A stretch of 64,000 nt of DNA from Flavobacteriales bacterium (lineage in GTDB: Bacteria; Bacteroidota; Bacteroidia; Flavobacteriales_F; PHOS-HE28), in contig CP065018.1 of NCBI GenBank assembly GCA_016700415.1, positions 2,796,001-2,860,000 on the forward strand, in the 5' to 3' direction. The notes under the pieces were generated by a model. The model ran no database searches and was not told the origin of the DNA. It saw nothing but the letters and a program-made list of their open reading frames with translations. This document shows, in pieces, positions 7,921-18,000 of the stretch; position 1 is the first letter of the stretch; each line of letters starts with the position of its first letter. Made by a program: the position numbers and the translations under genes.

Positions 7921-9672
7921 ATGGTCATGCGCTACACCACCTTTGCCGCGTACATACTGCTCGCGACCGTATCAATGTCACAATCGCCCCAATGGGGGTT
8001 CACGCTGGACAGTCCCGGCTATGATCAGGCGGAATTCCTGGGCGTGGATGCTGATGGCAACGTGGTAGTCGTGGGCGAACTGGGCGATGTGCTGGACGCC
8101 GACCCTGGTACGGATGAGTTCTTGCTGGATCCCGGTGCGGATGAGGCTTGGTTCGTCGCGAAGTACACCGCCACGGGCGACTTCCTCTGGGCCTTTCCGC
8201 TACACGCCAGCGCTGGTGTGAGCGATCAACTACAGATCCATGATGTAGCAGTCTCTCCCGATGGCGCGGTACACCTCTTCTTCACCCTTTGGGGTAGCGT
8301 GGACCTGGATCCATCGGGTGCCGCACAGGTGGTGCAAGCGACCACGTTGGATCCAGTGAACCAAGAGGTGCATGATCTGGTACTGGTCACTTACACCACC
8401 GATGGCAACTACGCCTGGCACAAGCATCTGAGCGGCGGTGTGGCCGGCCTGTCCGGTCGCAACGTAATGCTGCGGACCAATGGCTCGGTGCTGATCGCGG
8501 GAGGTTACAACCGTGATATCGATCTGGACCAGGAGCTGAACTCCTCGGCGGATTCGTTGCACGCCGTTATCCAGTTTAACGCGCAGACGTTCCTGGCCCA
8601 ATACACCAGCTCGGGAGTGTTCGAATGGGCTGCGGATCTCGACACGGAATCCTATCTGCAACACGCTATGGTTTCCAGCAGCGACGGTATTGCACTGGCG
8701 GTCACGGGACCCGGCGCGCTGGATCTCGATCCCGGACCGGGTGTGGAGGAGGTGACGGCGACATCGGGGACCACCTATATCATACAACTGGCTCCCACGC
8801 TTGAGCTTGTATCGTCTTTTGCTTTGGTGGGCATGTACGGTGTGGGCATCGCGGACATGGTCGGGACAGCTGGTCGCCTGTTCGTGGTAGGTTCCTACGA
8901 GGACCAGATCGTGATCGGTGATTCCATTTTCCACGACAGCAATACCGGCCCCACGAACGACTTCCTTGCCTGCATCCCGCTCAACGGCGCAGCCTACTGG
9001 GCGGTGAACTTGAACATTCCGGTAGGCTCCAACGAGTCGCTTGCCGTGGATGCGAGCGGGGCGCCCGTGCTGGGCTTCGAGTTCAATGACCCGGTGGATC
9101 TGGACGCCACAGGGACCGATCCCGCTGCCGTGCTGGACCCCATCGGTCCTACAGGGGATATCGGGGTTGCATCGTACGACGCCATGGATGGGACCTTCCG
9201 CTATGCATGGCACGTGGGCGATGCACAGGGCGAATTGTTCCTGAACGACATTGCGCTGGATGATGCCGATCACATCCTGCTAGCCGGACAGATGGTGGGA
9301 ACGGTGGACTTCGATCCCGGACCAGGTGAATTCCCGCTCGCGGTGCCGACGACGCTGGATGAATTGGACGGTGCGTTCGTAGTGAGGTATGATGCGGTGT
9401 ACACCGGGCTGGTAGGTACGCCCACCGCGCGGGATGGAATGCAGGTGTTCCCGAACCCAGCGCATGATGTCTTGCAGCTGGACATGCCACCTGATGGTGC
9501 CACCAACTTGGCCTATGTGGTGTATGATGGGACAGGGCGCGCGGTCGAGCACGGATCCACACGGCCCGGAATGTCCCGTTCCATTTCCGTGCATGCGTTG
9601 CAGCCGGGGTTTTATTCCATCCGTGTAGTAACGGACCAGGGGATCGTAGCGGTTCCATTCTTGAAGGAGTAG
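7921..9672 (+). CDS. T9SS type A sorting domain protein with SBBP-like repeats
   Basis: A 583-aa secreted protein. An N-terminal signal peptide (cleavage near VSMSQS, about residue 21) leads into repeated strands with DxDPG loops (DADPGTDEF, DLDPGPGVEE, DFDPGPGEF) and phrases such as FVAKYTATGDFLWA. This resembles the bacterial seven-bladed beta-propeller (SBBP) repeats common in Bacteroidota exoproteins. The last about 75 residues (QVFPNPAHDVLQLD to YSIRVVTDQG) form a T9SS type A sorting domain. It is predicted to be exported by Sec, then carried across the outer membrane by T9SS and attached or released. The ligand is unknown. A second ATG at 7927 is also possible. Confidence 0.85.
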   Translation: MVMRYTTFAAYILLATVSMSQSPQWGFTLDSPGYDQAEFLGVDADGNVVVVGELGDVLDADPGTDEFLLDPGADEAWFVAKYTATGDFLWAFPLHASAGVSDQLQIHDVAVSPDGAVHLFFTLWGSVDLDPSGAAQVVQATTLDPVNQEVHDLVLVTYTTDGNYAWHKHLSGGVAGLSGRNVMLRTNGSVLIAGGYNRDIDLDQELNSSADSLHAVIQFNAQTFLAQYTSSGVFEWAADLDTESYLQHAMVSSSDGIALAVTGPGALDLDPGPGVEEVTATSGTTYIIQLAPTLELVSSFALVGMYGVGIADMVGTAGRLFVVGSYEDQIVIGDSIFHDSNTGPTNDFLACIPLNGAAYWAVNLNIPVGSNESLAVDASGAPVLGFEFNDPVDLDATGTDPAAVLDPIGPTGDIGVASYDAMDGTFRYAWHVGDAQGELFLNDIALDDADHILLAGQMVGTVDFDPGPGEFPLAVPTTLDELDGAFVVRYDAVYTGLVGTPTARDGMQVFPNPAHDVLQLDMPPDGATNLAYVVYDGTGRAVEHGSTRPGMSRSISVHALQPGFYSIRVVTDQGIVAVPFLKE

Positions 9673-10066
9673 CAGCTACGAGCGGCGCGTAGGCCGGGTC
9701 TACGCGCAAGAGTAACATCGACGAGGAATCGATCTTCGGCAACCTCAAACAGAACAAGGGCCTCACCCTATTCATGCGCCGGGGGCAGGCAAGGTCGCCT
9801 TGGAGCCCGGATTGCTCCCCGCACCTGCACTCCGGTTTTTCCCGAGTGCCTAACTCTTGCGGCCTCCGGCCATTTTCAACCCTCAGGACCATATCGGCAG
9901 AGCCCGCCTGAGGCGGATAAGAGCCGGGCACCTACCTGAGGTAGGCAAGCGCGGCCGACCTTTGTGGTTATCGTGGAGCCGAGCGCCGAGAGTTGTTTGT
10001 TGACCCCCGGAGCGCGGATATGGATGGTGAACCGATGCCGCATGTTGAACCTATCTTGCGATAACA
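9673..10066. other. Intergenic region with palindromic CCTACCTGAGGTAGG units
   Basis: No convincing gene. Near 9905-9945 the sequence CGCCTGAGGCG is followed by CCTACCTGAGGTAGG, two short palindromes resembling the units found beside the tRNA-Leu at 31744-32845. A TATCTTGC box at 10052-10059 is a candidate -7 element for the zeta-toxin gene that starts at 10067. Confidence 0.45.
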
Positions 10067-10591
10067 ATGGCCAAGAGAACCGCGCCTCGGTGCATCATCA
10101 TCGCAGGTCCAAACGGTGCGGGGAAGACCACGTTCGCCAAGAGTTTCCTTGTTCCTGATGCCCACGTTGTCAACTTTATCAATGCCGATCTGATCGCATC
10201 CGGGCTTTCACCCTTGATGCCGGAACGGGCAGCACGCGCTGCAGGACGGATCCTGTTGATGGAACTTGAACGCCTCACAGTGCGTGGGGAATCCTTCGCA
10301 TTGGAAAGCACATTGAGCGGTCACACCTATGTGGAGCTGTTCAAGCGATGGAAAGAGCGAGGGTACCACATCGAGATCGTATTCCTGAGGGTTGAGGATT
10401 CGAAGATCTGCCTCTCGCGGGTGGCCGCACGAGTGAAGCAAGGAGGACATGACGTTCCTGCGAAAGATGTGGTGCGCAGGAATATCCGGGGCTGGGCGAA
10501 TTTCAAGGAACACTATCGCGGATTGGCTGATAACTGGTGGGTATTTGATGCGACTGGCGCCGAACCAGTACTTTTGGAAAAGCATCCATGA
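10067..10591 (+). CDS. Zeta-toxin-like P-loop kinase
   Basis: A 174-aa protein starting with a Walker A loop IIAGPNGAGKTT (about residues 10-21). It continues with NADLIA, ALESTLSG and the R-rich lid region VAARVKQGGHDVP, as in stand-alone chromosomal zeta-toxin family proteins. Zeta toxins phosphorylate UDP-N-acetylglucosamine or related sugar nucleotides. The stop overlaps the start of a 51-aa ORF by 4 bp (ATGA), which suggests a two-gene toxin-antitoxin-like unit. Orientation is toxin first. The match to the family is clear; toxicity is inferred. Confidence 0.85.
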   Translation: MAKRTAPRCIIIAGPNGAGKTTFAKSFLVPDAHVVNFINADLIASGLSPLMPERAARAAGRILLMELERLTVRGESFALESTLSGHTYVELFKRWKERGYHIEIVFLRVEDSKICLSRVAARVKQGGHDVPAKDVVRRNIRGWANFKEHYRGLADNWWVFDATGAEPVLLEKHP

Positions 10592-10743
10592 AGAAGCCAA
10601 ACTCCCAGAACGGAGAACTAAAGACGGAGGTGATCCTTAAGGCGCTCAAACGCGCAGCAAAGGAAGCCCGCCGCATGGCCAAGATCCACGGCACCAAGGT
10701 GTGGGTGATGGTGGATGGGAAGGTGGTGGGATTGAAGCCTTGA
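10588..10743 (+). CDS. Small basic protein, putative partner of the zeta-toxin-like kinase
   Basis: A 51-aa ORF overlapping the kinase stop codon by 4 bp. It is Lys/Arg-rich (VILKALKRAAKEARRMAK) and ends with a short beta-type segment KVWVMVDGKVVGLKP. Similar tiny ORFs accompany zeta-type kinases in Bacteroidota as far as I recall, so an antitoxin or accessory role is plausible. No DNA-binding fold is evident at this size. Translational coupling to the kinase is the main evidence that it is real. Confidence 0.6.
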   Translation: MKKPNSQNGELKTEVILKALKRAAKEARRMAKIHGTKVWVMVDGKVVGLKP

Positions 10744-10750
10744 ATTTTTG

Positions 10751-10827
10751 GATTCGCTAATTCCTGATTCCTAATTCCGATCAGCCTAAGCGGTCGTGGC
10801 CAATTAGGAATCAGGAATTAGCGAATC
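10751..10827. terminator. 26-bp perfect inverted repeat between convergent genes
   Basis: GATTCGCTAATTCCTGATTC at 10751 extends to 10776 and is repeated in inverse at 10802-10827, a 26-bp perfect stem with a 25-nt loop. It sits between the plus-strand 51-aa ORF and the minus-strand beta-mannosidase, so it may stop transcription from both sides. The ATTCCTnATTCCT character also looks like a small dispersed repeat. Confidence 0.55.
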
Positions 10828-10887
10828 AGTATTGGGCCAACCACAGGACCTGCCCAACTTCGGACTCTTTCGTACTGCGGATTGGCA

Positions 10888-12909
10888 TCAACGCGCATAA
10901 AGCTTCTGCACCGCAAACATCCCTGGCTTCCAATGCCCGTCGTGATCGATCAGGCTCCAGCTGGGGCCCGGCCAGCAATCGTTGAGTTGCCAGAAGAGCG
11001 TGCCCATGCAGCGCGGCTGCGCGGCCATCTGTGCTTTGATCGCGATCTGGTAAGCGTTGGCCTGTACCTCTTGGCTGTCGGTGATGAAGCGGCCTAAGGT
11101 CTTCGGTTCTTCGCCCAATTCTTCCTTGATCGCTTTCCAGATCGGAGCGTCCGTCTTGTAGCTCCGTTGGCGGTATTGGAGCGCAGGACTGCCGAGGTAA
11201 AGCTGCTTTGGATCGATGTACTTGGCGAGCAGAGCACTATCCGGCCAGCTCTGGAAACCGTACTCACTTACAAAGCGCCCGACGTTTTCCGCCATTGCCG
11301 CGATGGGTTCATCGCCATGCCACACGCCCCAATAGTGTAGGTCGCCGTTACGCAGTCCCGCCGCGTTTCCCCAGTTGCTCAGCGGACTTGTCCACGTGTA
11401 GGGTAGCCCCGCATCGTGTGCGACCTCTGCAAGTTGGCGCGCCCATAGATCGTGGTTCGTTTGGAAGATGCGTGCAGAATCAGCGCCGTGCAGATCGTAC
11501 TTCTGCTGCCAACCCCAGTTCTTCCACGCCACGTCCAGCTCGTTGTTCCCGCAGAGCAGCGCCACGCTTGGATGTGTTGACAAACGAACTACTTGTTCGC
11601 GAGATTCCGCCAGAACGTTGTCTAAGAATGCGCCTTCCGCAGGTACCAAATTCGACAGCATGAAGTCCTGCCAGACCAAGATGCCCGCCGTGTCGCAGGC
11701 ATCGAAGAAGGCATCGGGCGGGTAGATGCCACCGGCCCAGATGCGCACCATGTTCATGTTCGCGCGCTGAGCACTCGCCACCAAGGCCACCCAAGCGGAA
11801 TCCCCGGCGCGCGAGGGGAACATGTCCGGCGGAACGATGTTGCAGCCCTTCATAAAGGTGGGCACGCCATTGATCACGAAGGTGAAAGAGCGACCGATGC
11901 TGTCCGCTTCTTGCCGCAGTTCAACACTTCGGAAACCGATGTTGCATTGTGCTTTGTCGAGCACATCTCCTGTGGCGTTACGCACTTCCACACGGATGCG
12001 ATGCAGCGCTTGGTTACCGGATCCAGCAGGCCACCACAGATCGTTCTTGTCCACCGCGAAATGAAACGGTGCATCGATCATGTCCGATCGGGATGGCTCG
12101 ATCCTTCGTTCGCCGATAAGTCGATCGTCGAGGAAATAGTGAAGTGACGCACGTTTTTCGCCACGAACGCTTGCGTGAATGGTGGCGCGGATGCTGTCCG
12201 CATCAAACTGCTGTCGCACCTGCAACGCGGTGATCCGTGACTTATTCCAGCAGCGCAATTCCACCGGTTGCCAAATGCCGCTGCTCACCAAGCGTGGCGC
12301 AAAGTCCCAGCCGAATTGATAAGCCGCCTTGCGGGCGTAGGGGCTTGCACCGGAAGGGTCATTGTCGTGCGGCAACTGCAGGCTGTACGCTTCACGCAGG
12401 GTTTTTCCTTCCGCGATCGGACTTCGGAAGATCACCTTCAATTCGTTGGCACCACGCCGCAATTTCTTCTTGATCGGCCATTCCCAGGTGCGGAACATGT
12501 TATCCGCCTTGCCAAGCAGGGCATTGTTCAGGTAGACCTCGGCGAAGGTGTCAAGCCCTTTGAAAACAAGGTCGATGTGCTCGTTCCGCAACAGCGTGCG
12601 GTCCGCAGTGATCGTGCGGGTGTAGGCCCAGTCCTTATTCTCGATCCATTGCACGCTGTCCGCATTGAAGTTGACATACGGATCCGGGATCAAGCCATGG
12701 CGCAGGAGGTCCGTATGCACCACGCCGGGCACTTCCGCAGAGAACCAACGTTCCGTGTCGGCTTGGCGAAAACGCCAGTTGCTGTCCAAGGGAACGTGGG
12801 TTACCTGCGCCGCGATCGTGATCGCGAAGGCGAGGCCACTGATCGTTGAAGCCACGGCCCTGCTGAGCAAGTATGTGAAGGTTGGTCGCCGGGCGATGCG
12901 GTCGAACAT
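10888..12909 (-). CDS. Glycoside hydrolase family 2 beta-mannosidase-like, C-terminally short
   Basis: A 673-aa secreted GH2 enzyme predicted to remove terminal beta-mannose residues. A signal-like N-terminus (ending about AITIAAQ) is followed by the GH2 sugar-binding domain (AEVPGVVHTDLLRHGLIPDP), an Ig-like domain, and the TIM barrel. The acid/base glutamate lies in LLCGNNELDVAW and the nucleophile glutamate in FVSEYGFQSWP. It ends right after QLNDCWPGPSWSLID...FAVQKLYAR. Typical beta-mannosidases carry one or two further C-terminal beta domains (total about 820-860 aa), which are absent here. The TGA is about 60 bp from the 26-bp inverted repeat. Function is probable, since both catalytic residues are present. 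Confidence 0.85.
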   Translation of the reverse strand: MFDRIARRPTFTYLLSRAVASTISGLAFAITIAAQVTHVPLDSNWRFRQADTERWFSAEVPGVVHTDLLRHGLIPDPYVNFNADSVQWIENKDWAYTRTITADRTLLRNEHIDLVFKGLDTFAEVYLNNALLGKADNMFRTWEWPIKKKLRRGANELKVIFRSPIAEGKTLREAYSLQLPHDNDPSGASPYARKAAYQFGWDFAPRLVSSGIWQPVELRCWNKSRITALQVRQQFDADSIRATIHASVRGEKRASLHYFLDDRLIGERRIEPSRSDMIDAPFHFAVDKNDLWWPAGSGNQALHRIRVEVRNATGDVLDKAQCNIGFRSVELRQEADSIGRSFTFVINGVPTFMKGCNIVPPDMFPSRAGDSAWVALVASAQRANMNMVRIWAGGIYPPDAFFDACDTAGILVWQDFMLSNLVPAEGAFLDNVLAESREQVVRLSTHPSVALLCGNNELDVAWKNWGWQQKYDLHGADSARIFQTNHDLWARQLAEVAHDAGLPYTWTSPLSNWGNAAGLRNGDLHYWGVWHGDEPIAAMAENVGRFVSEYGFQSWPDSALLAKYIDPKQLYLGSPALQYRQRSYKTDAPIWKAIKEELGEEPKTLGRFITDSQEVQANAYQIAIKAQMAAQPRCMGTLFWQLNDCWPGPSWSLIDHDGHWKPGMFAVQKLYAR

Positions 12910-12955
12910 GGAGGCAATGTACTCCGCAGGTCACGGGGGAAGGACCAGAGAAACC

Positions 12956-14557
12956 TCACGCCGCCTGCTTCCGCCCGGATCTTTTAGACTTGGCTGCTGT
13001 GGCCTTGGACGACGCGCTCCATAGTTCCTTGACCAGTTCCGCGAAGCCCCTGCCCTCGGCCTTGGCGCGTGCCCAAGAGAGGAGGTCGATCTGGTCCATC
13101 ACGGAGCGTTCGCGCGGCTCCTTCGCTGTGGCCTGCAGCTCCAGCAATAGGTTTTGCCAAAGGTCTTTCCGGAGTTTCATGGAGCCTGGCTTGGCCAATG
13201 CCTGCGCCTGTTCCAGCAGGATAAGCTCCAAAGTGAACGGGCCGTTGTGCTGCTTCAATGCGCGTTGGGTGTTGCGCACTATGTAAGCCAGTAGCTCCTC
13301 CTTGCCCAGTTCCACCAGGACCATCAAGTTGAGCATGCGGCCCAGTGCGTGCAGCTCGGTGTGGGCCTCGATACCCTTTTCGTTCAGGAGGCGGTTGCAC
13401 CAGCGCAGTGCCCGGTCGTATTCCCCCGCGCCGAGGGAGACGTACGCGGCCTGTAGTGCGAGCTCGGCGCGGCGCACGGTGCTGGCGCGATCGCCGAACT
13501 GCTCCAGGCCCGCTTCCAAGGCGGTCAGATGCTCCACGGCCTTGCCGAATTCGCCCTTCGCGGAAAGCACCGAAAGCTCCAAGCTGCTGCCCATCACAAA
13601 GAGCTTCATCTCCAGGTCCGGGCTGGGCACCGTGGCCATCATCAGCGGGATCTTGCGGAATTCCCGAAAGCCGTCCAGGGCCTCCTGGTGCCTGCCCAAG
13701 CGCATGCGCACTTGGGCGAGGTTACCCATCACGCCGAGCATCAGGTCCGGCTCTTCTTGGAAGTGCTTCTGCTCTTTGCTCAGCACGTCGGCGCAGGCGG
13801 CCAATTGTTGTTCGCAAGGGGCCAGGTCGTTCTGCGCGTAAGCCAAGGCGCTGCGCACGTGATGGTGCAGGAACCGTGCGCGTGCGCTGTGCAGCTCGGC
13901 CCCGTCCGCCAGCAGCGGTTCTTGTGCCAAAGCCTCCAGTTGCTCCAGCTCCTTCGGGCCGGGTGCTTGGCCGCTTCGATAGATCAGTAGGAAGGAGGCG
14001 CTTTTGATCTGCCACAGCCGGTCCACCTCCTGCCACTCGTCCGCCACGCCTGCCACGGACCCTGCGCGCGTTGCAAGGTCAGCGGCGGTGACACCCGAAT
14101 AGTTGCAGCGCTCCATGGCGCGCCGCTCCCATTCCGCCACCTGAAGAAGCAACGCCTGTCGGTCGTGTGCACGGGCCAATGTGCGTGCGCCACGCAGCAC
14201 CTTGACGGCATCCGCATAGAGCGCCCTGCGGTGCAGCAGTTCCACATGATGGAGCATGCGCCGAAGCTTGTCGTCGATGGAGCTATCGGCGTGGAAAGCG
14301 TCCAAGCTGGCGAGCACGGTTTCATAGAGCCGTCGCTTGGTGATGGAAAAGCGGCGCATGAACGCAGCCCCGGCGAAGCGCTTGCGAATGGCCTTCTCGT
14401 CATAGGCGGGCATGGCGGCGATGGCGTCGAATAGCGCTTGGTGGTTGCTGTGGCCGGCCACCAGATGGCGGGAGGTATGGAGCTTGAAGTAGCGTTTCTC
14501 CGCCCGCGACATTGAATGGATCAGACGGTGTACATGGTCTTGGGCAAGCTTGGGCAT
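12956..14557 (-). CDS. Uncharacterised TPR-like helical protein (MSRAEKRYFK family)
   Basis: A 533-aa all-helical protein of a family widespread in Bacteroidota and recognised by the opening HRLIHSMSRAEKRYFKL. After an N-terminal segment shared by the family, the rest reads as degenerate tetratricopeptide-like helices (for example GEYDRALRWCNRLLNEKGI and LGRHQEALDGFREFRKI). No catalytic motif or signal peptide. Function unknown; TPR proteins usually scaffold interactions. The ATG at 14557 (MPKLAQDHVH) is preferred over the ORF start at 14761, which would run back through the terminator region of the neighbouring gene. It ends Lys/Ser/Arg-rich. Confidence 0.75.
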   Translation of the reverse strand: MPKLAQDHVHRLIHSMSRAEKRYFKLHTSRHLVAGHSNHQALFDAIAAMPAYDEKAIRKRFAGAAFMRRFSITKRRLYETVLASLDAFHADSSIDDKLRRMLHHVELLHRRALYADAVKVLRGARTLARAHDRQALLLQVAEWERRAMERCNYSGVTAADLATRAGSVAGVADEWQEVDRLWQIKSASFLLIYRSGQAPGPKELEQLEALAQEPLLADGAELHSARARFLHHHVRSALAYAQNDLAPCEQQLAACADVLSKEQKHFQEEPDLMLGVMGNLAQVRMRLGRHQEALDGFREFRKIPLMMATVPSPDLEMKLFVMGSSLELSVLSAKGEFGKAVEHLTALEAGLEQFGDRASTVRRAELALQAAYVSLGAGEYDRALRWCNRLLNEKGIEAHTELHALGRMLNLMVLVELGKEELLAYIVRNTQRALKQHNGPFTLELILLEQAQALAKPGSMKLRKDLWQNLLLELQATAKEPRERSVMDQIDLLSWARAKAEGRGFAELVKELWSASSKATAAKSKRSGRKQAA

Positions 14558-14662
14558 GGTATACGTTTTTTGATAGCCTCCGTAAGCTATCACCGAGCTG
14601 TCCGTCCCGATATGCCCATCGCGGGGAACGGCGTGTTGCAGGGCACCAACGGCATGCGCAAC

Positions 14663-14687
14663 AAAAAAGCCCGGAGGACCGGGCTTT
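14663..14687 (-). terminator. Rho-independent terminator of the lipoprotein gene
   Basis: A 9-bp perfect stem AAAGCCCGG / CCGGGCTTT with an AGGA loop at 14666-14687. Read on the minus strand it is followed by six T residues. It sits just after the stop of the 14709-14975 gene. Confidence 0.85.
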
Positions 14688-14708
14688 GCTTGCAATGAGG
14701 AAAAAATT

Positions 14709-14975
14709 TCAGGACTTCGGCTTGCTCGACCGCTCCTTGTCGCCGAGGTCATCGCCGTCATCGGAGATGGGATCTTTACTGTTATCCGTGTTGCCCGGAG
14801 TTATGGTGGTACCGCCCTGGTCGCTGCTTCCTTGCACCGGCTTCATGGACTTCGAGACCTGAGGAGCCGTGGTAGGGGCCACGACCTCTTCCTTGGAACA
14901 CCCGGTAGCGACCAGCATGAGCAATGCGAAAAGCATCGCACTGGCGGTCATGGTTATTTTTACTGGGCGTAGCAT
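14709..14975 (-). CDS. Small lipoprotein
   Basis: An 88-aa protein with a lipoprotein signal: MLRPVKITMTASAMLFALLMLVATGC, in which the Cys after VATG would be lipidated. The mature part is Ser/Thr/Asp-rich and low complexity (GGTTITPGNTDNSKDP, then a KERSSKPKS tail). No domain recognised. The ATG at 14975 gives a basic n-region. The -7 box at 14982-14989 places transcription start almost at this codon, so 14951 is an alternative. A strong terminator follows. It probably resides on the inner leaflet of the outer membrane or on the inner membrane; function unknown. Confidence 0.7.
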   Translation of the reverse strand: MLRPVKITMTASAMLFALLMLVATGCSKEEVVAPTTAPQVSKSMKPVQGSSDQGGTTITPGNTDNSKDPISDDGDDLGDKERSSKPKS

Positions 14976-14981
14976 GTGCAA

Positions 14982-15014
14982 CAAATGTAATGCATCAGGT
15001 CCCCGATCGCAAAC
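14982..15014 (-). promoter_or_regulatory. Promoter of the small lipoprotein gene
   Basis: On the minus strand, GTTTG (15014-15010) and TACATTTG (14989-14982) are separated by 20 nt. This fits the Bacteroidota -33 TTTG / -7 TAnnTTTG arrangement. It overlaps the 3' end of the histidine kinase gene. Confidence 0.6.
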
Positions 15015-18000
15015 GGTCCGGGCCGGTCGGCGCGGCCTCGGGTGAAGGCAGTTCGATCACCACCTGGGTACCGGCACTGCCGTGCTTGCCACCGAGCTGC
15101 TCTGGGCCTTGGATGCGGATGTCCGCGAGGTTGAGCTTCCGCAGGATGTCCGCGCGGCCCTTGGTGATCTCGATCCCGCGTGAGATGTGGTCACGCTCCG
15201 TGCCGTTCTTGCTGCCCACGCTGTGATCGATGCCGATACCGTCATCGGTGATGCGGATCCGCGTTCGGCCCTCCGCCGTGCGGTCCACGGTGATCTCCAC
15301 GCGACCGGGGCGCGCCATGGGCAGAATGCCGTGCCAGATGCTGTTTTCCACGTAGGGCTGAAGCATCATCGCGGGGATCTTCACCGCATGGGTGTCCACT
15401 TCAGGGGCGATGCTAACGCTGTACTGGAATTTGTCTTTGAAGCGCATGTGCTCCAGCACCAAGTACAGTTCCAAGCGGGAAAGTTCCTCGGCCAAGGTGG
15501 TGGTGTCGTTCTGGCTGGCGTCCAGGTTCTTGCGGATCAGCTTCGCGAAGCTGGTGAGGTACTTGTTCGCCATGGTCCGGTCCTGGCGGTTGATGCTGTA
15601 CTGGATGCTGTTCAACGCGTTGAAGATGAAGTGCCGGTTCATGTTCGCGTTCAACGCTTGTTGCTCAAATTGGAGCATACGGGAGCGGAGGATGAGGTTG
15701 TGGGTTTTTTCAGCGCGTTGGCGGCGGATCTTCCGATAGCGCATCACGCCCAGCAGGATCCCTGCGAGGATCGCCGCGCACAAGGCGAAGAACCACCACC
15801 GGAGCCAGAACGGCGGGGTGATGGTGAAGTCCACTGAGGCAGCGGGTCCCCAACGACCTTGACTGTCCGCAGCGCGCACCTCGAAGGTGTACGCCCCTTG
15901 CGGCAGGTTGGAATAGCTGGCGAAGCGCGCTTCGGTGGGCGGAAGCCGATCGTTGTCGAAACCGATGAGGCGGTACTGGAAACGCACATGCTGCCCATTC
16001 GCCAAGGCGATGGCGGTATAGGTGAAAGTGAGGTGGTTTTTCCGATAGCCGACCTGTAGTGGTGCCTTGGGCCCGCTGCCGATCCCGATGCTGTCCGACC
16101 CGGCGATGGGTTCGAGGAAGCTCGTGATGGCCGTGATGTGCGTGATCGGGGGAGCAGTGCTTGCGCGCAGCGGTTTGCGGACGGGGTCATGCACGACCAG
16201 GCCGGCGTTCGTGCCGAAGTAGAGCCGACCGCGGGCGTCCAGGTAGCCGGCATTGAGGTTGCATTCCAGCCCGCGCAAGCCCTCTTCTTCCGTAACGTGC
16301 TCCTTGGCTGAAGGGTCTGCCAGCAGGCTGTCCGGGTTGAAGCGGAAGAGCCCGTTGTTGGTACCGGCCCAGAGGTTGTTGCTTTCGTCCCGCAGCAGGA
16401 GGTCCACGTAGTTCGACCCGAAATCCATTCCGAGGTCGATCCGGGTGAAATGTCCTTTGTCATAGCAGGTCAGTCCGTTCGATGTGCCCATCCAGAGCCG
16501 CCCTTTCGCATCCGGGCTGAGGCAGAAGACGTTGTTGTGGCTCATGCCGTCCGCAGTGGTGAAGCATCGGGCGCTGTCGCCTTCGATCCGCACCGCACCA
16601 AGGTCCGTGGCCAACCAGATCGTCCCCGAGGTGGTACTGCGAATACTCCGCACCCCGCGCAAGGCGGTCCCGTGCATTTCGCCATGTTGTTCCACGCTGC
16701 CGTCCGGGTGTAGCATGGATACGCCGTCCCGTGTTCCGCACCACAGGTCGCCGGTCGGTGCGCGGAAAAGGGAAAGCACACGTTGACCGGTCAGCGCTTG
16801 GAACGGCTCCAGAGGGATCACGATGCCGTTCACGATGTGGCAGAGGCCGTCGCTGGTGCCGAACCACAGGGAGCTGTCCCTGTCCACAAGCCCGCACCAG
16901 ACGGTGTTGTTGGGCAGGCCGTCCAAAGTGGAGATCTGCGCCATGCCGTCCATGCGGCACACCCCGTTGCCGTAAGTGCCCAACCAGATATCGCCGTGCT
17001 TGTCGCTCAGGGCACACATCACCAGGTCGCTGCACAGCCCTTCGGTAACGGTGTATGTCACATAGGATTCGCCGGCGTAGCGCAGCACCCCCGCGCCGTC
17101 CGTGCCGAACCACAGGCCGCCGCCATCATCCTCGAAAAGGCACCAGACATTGTCGTTGGGCATGCCCTGATGCACCGTGTAGGCACGCAAGCGCCCGTCC
17201 TCCAGCAGGTCGACGCCGAACTTGGTCCCCGCCCACAAGCGATCGCGGCGGTCCACGAGCAGGGCGCGCACATTGTTCTGAAGCAGGCCGTTCGCTTCGT
17301 TATATTCCACCGGCGTCCCGTCCTTCTGCAGCCCGAACAGGCCATCGCCGTAGGTACCCACCCAGATCGTTCCGTCCTTCCCCAGGGCCAAGGCGCTGAT
17401 GGAGGAGGATATGGGGAGCTTCACCGGCGTCCAGCCCTTGCTGCCCCCGCGAAGCAGGCCATTCCGGAGTCCGGCCAACAAACTGCCGTCGTGCATGATC
17501 AGCAGGGTGCGCACGCTGCTGGCCGTGTCCTTGGGCCAATGGGGAGGAACGCTCACCAGCCCGCGTTGCAGTTGAAGCAGCCCGGCACCTTCGGACCCGA
17601 TGTAGATCGTGCCGTCGGTTCCTTCCGCCAGCGCGAGGATGCGGGCATCGGAAGCCGACTTTGGTAGGGGAACGGTATGCATGGCATGGCCATCGAAATG
17701 GACCAGGAAGGAGCCGCAGCCCAACCACACCGTGCCGTCCGAAGCACCCAGCAGCGCATTTACCTGAGGGTCGGGGAGGCCGTCGCGCAGGCCGAAATTG
17801 ATGAAGTCCTCACCGTCGAAACGGCTGGCGCCGCCCAAGGTCCCGAACCAGAGGTAGCCCGACCTGTCCTGCGCCATGCAGCGCACCTGGCTTTGTGCAA
17901 GGCCGTTCCGCGGGGCGAACTGTGTGAAGCCGAACTGCTGGGCGAGCAGGGAAGGAGCGGGAAAGCAGAGGGCGACGGCAAGCAGGAAGCCTGCCCTGCG

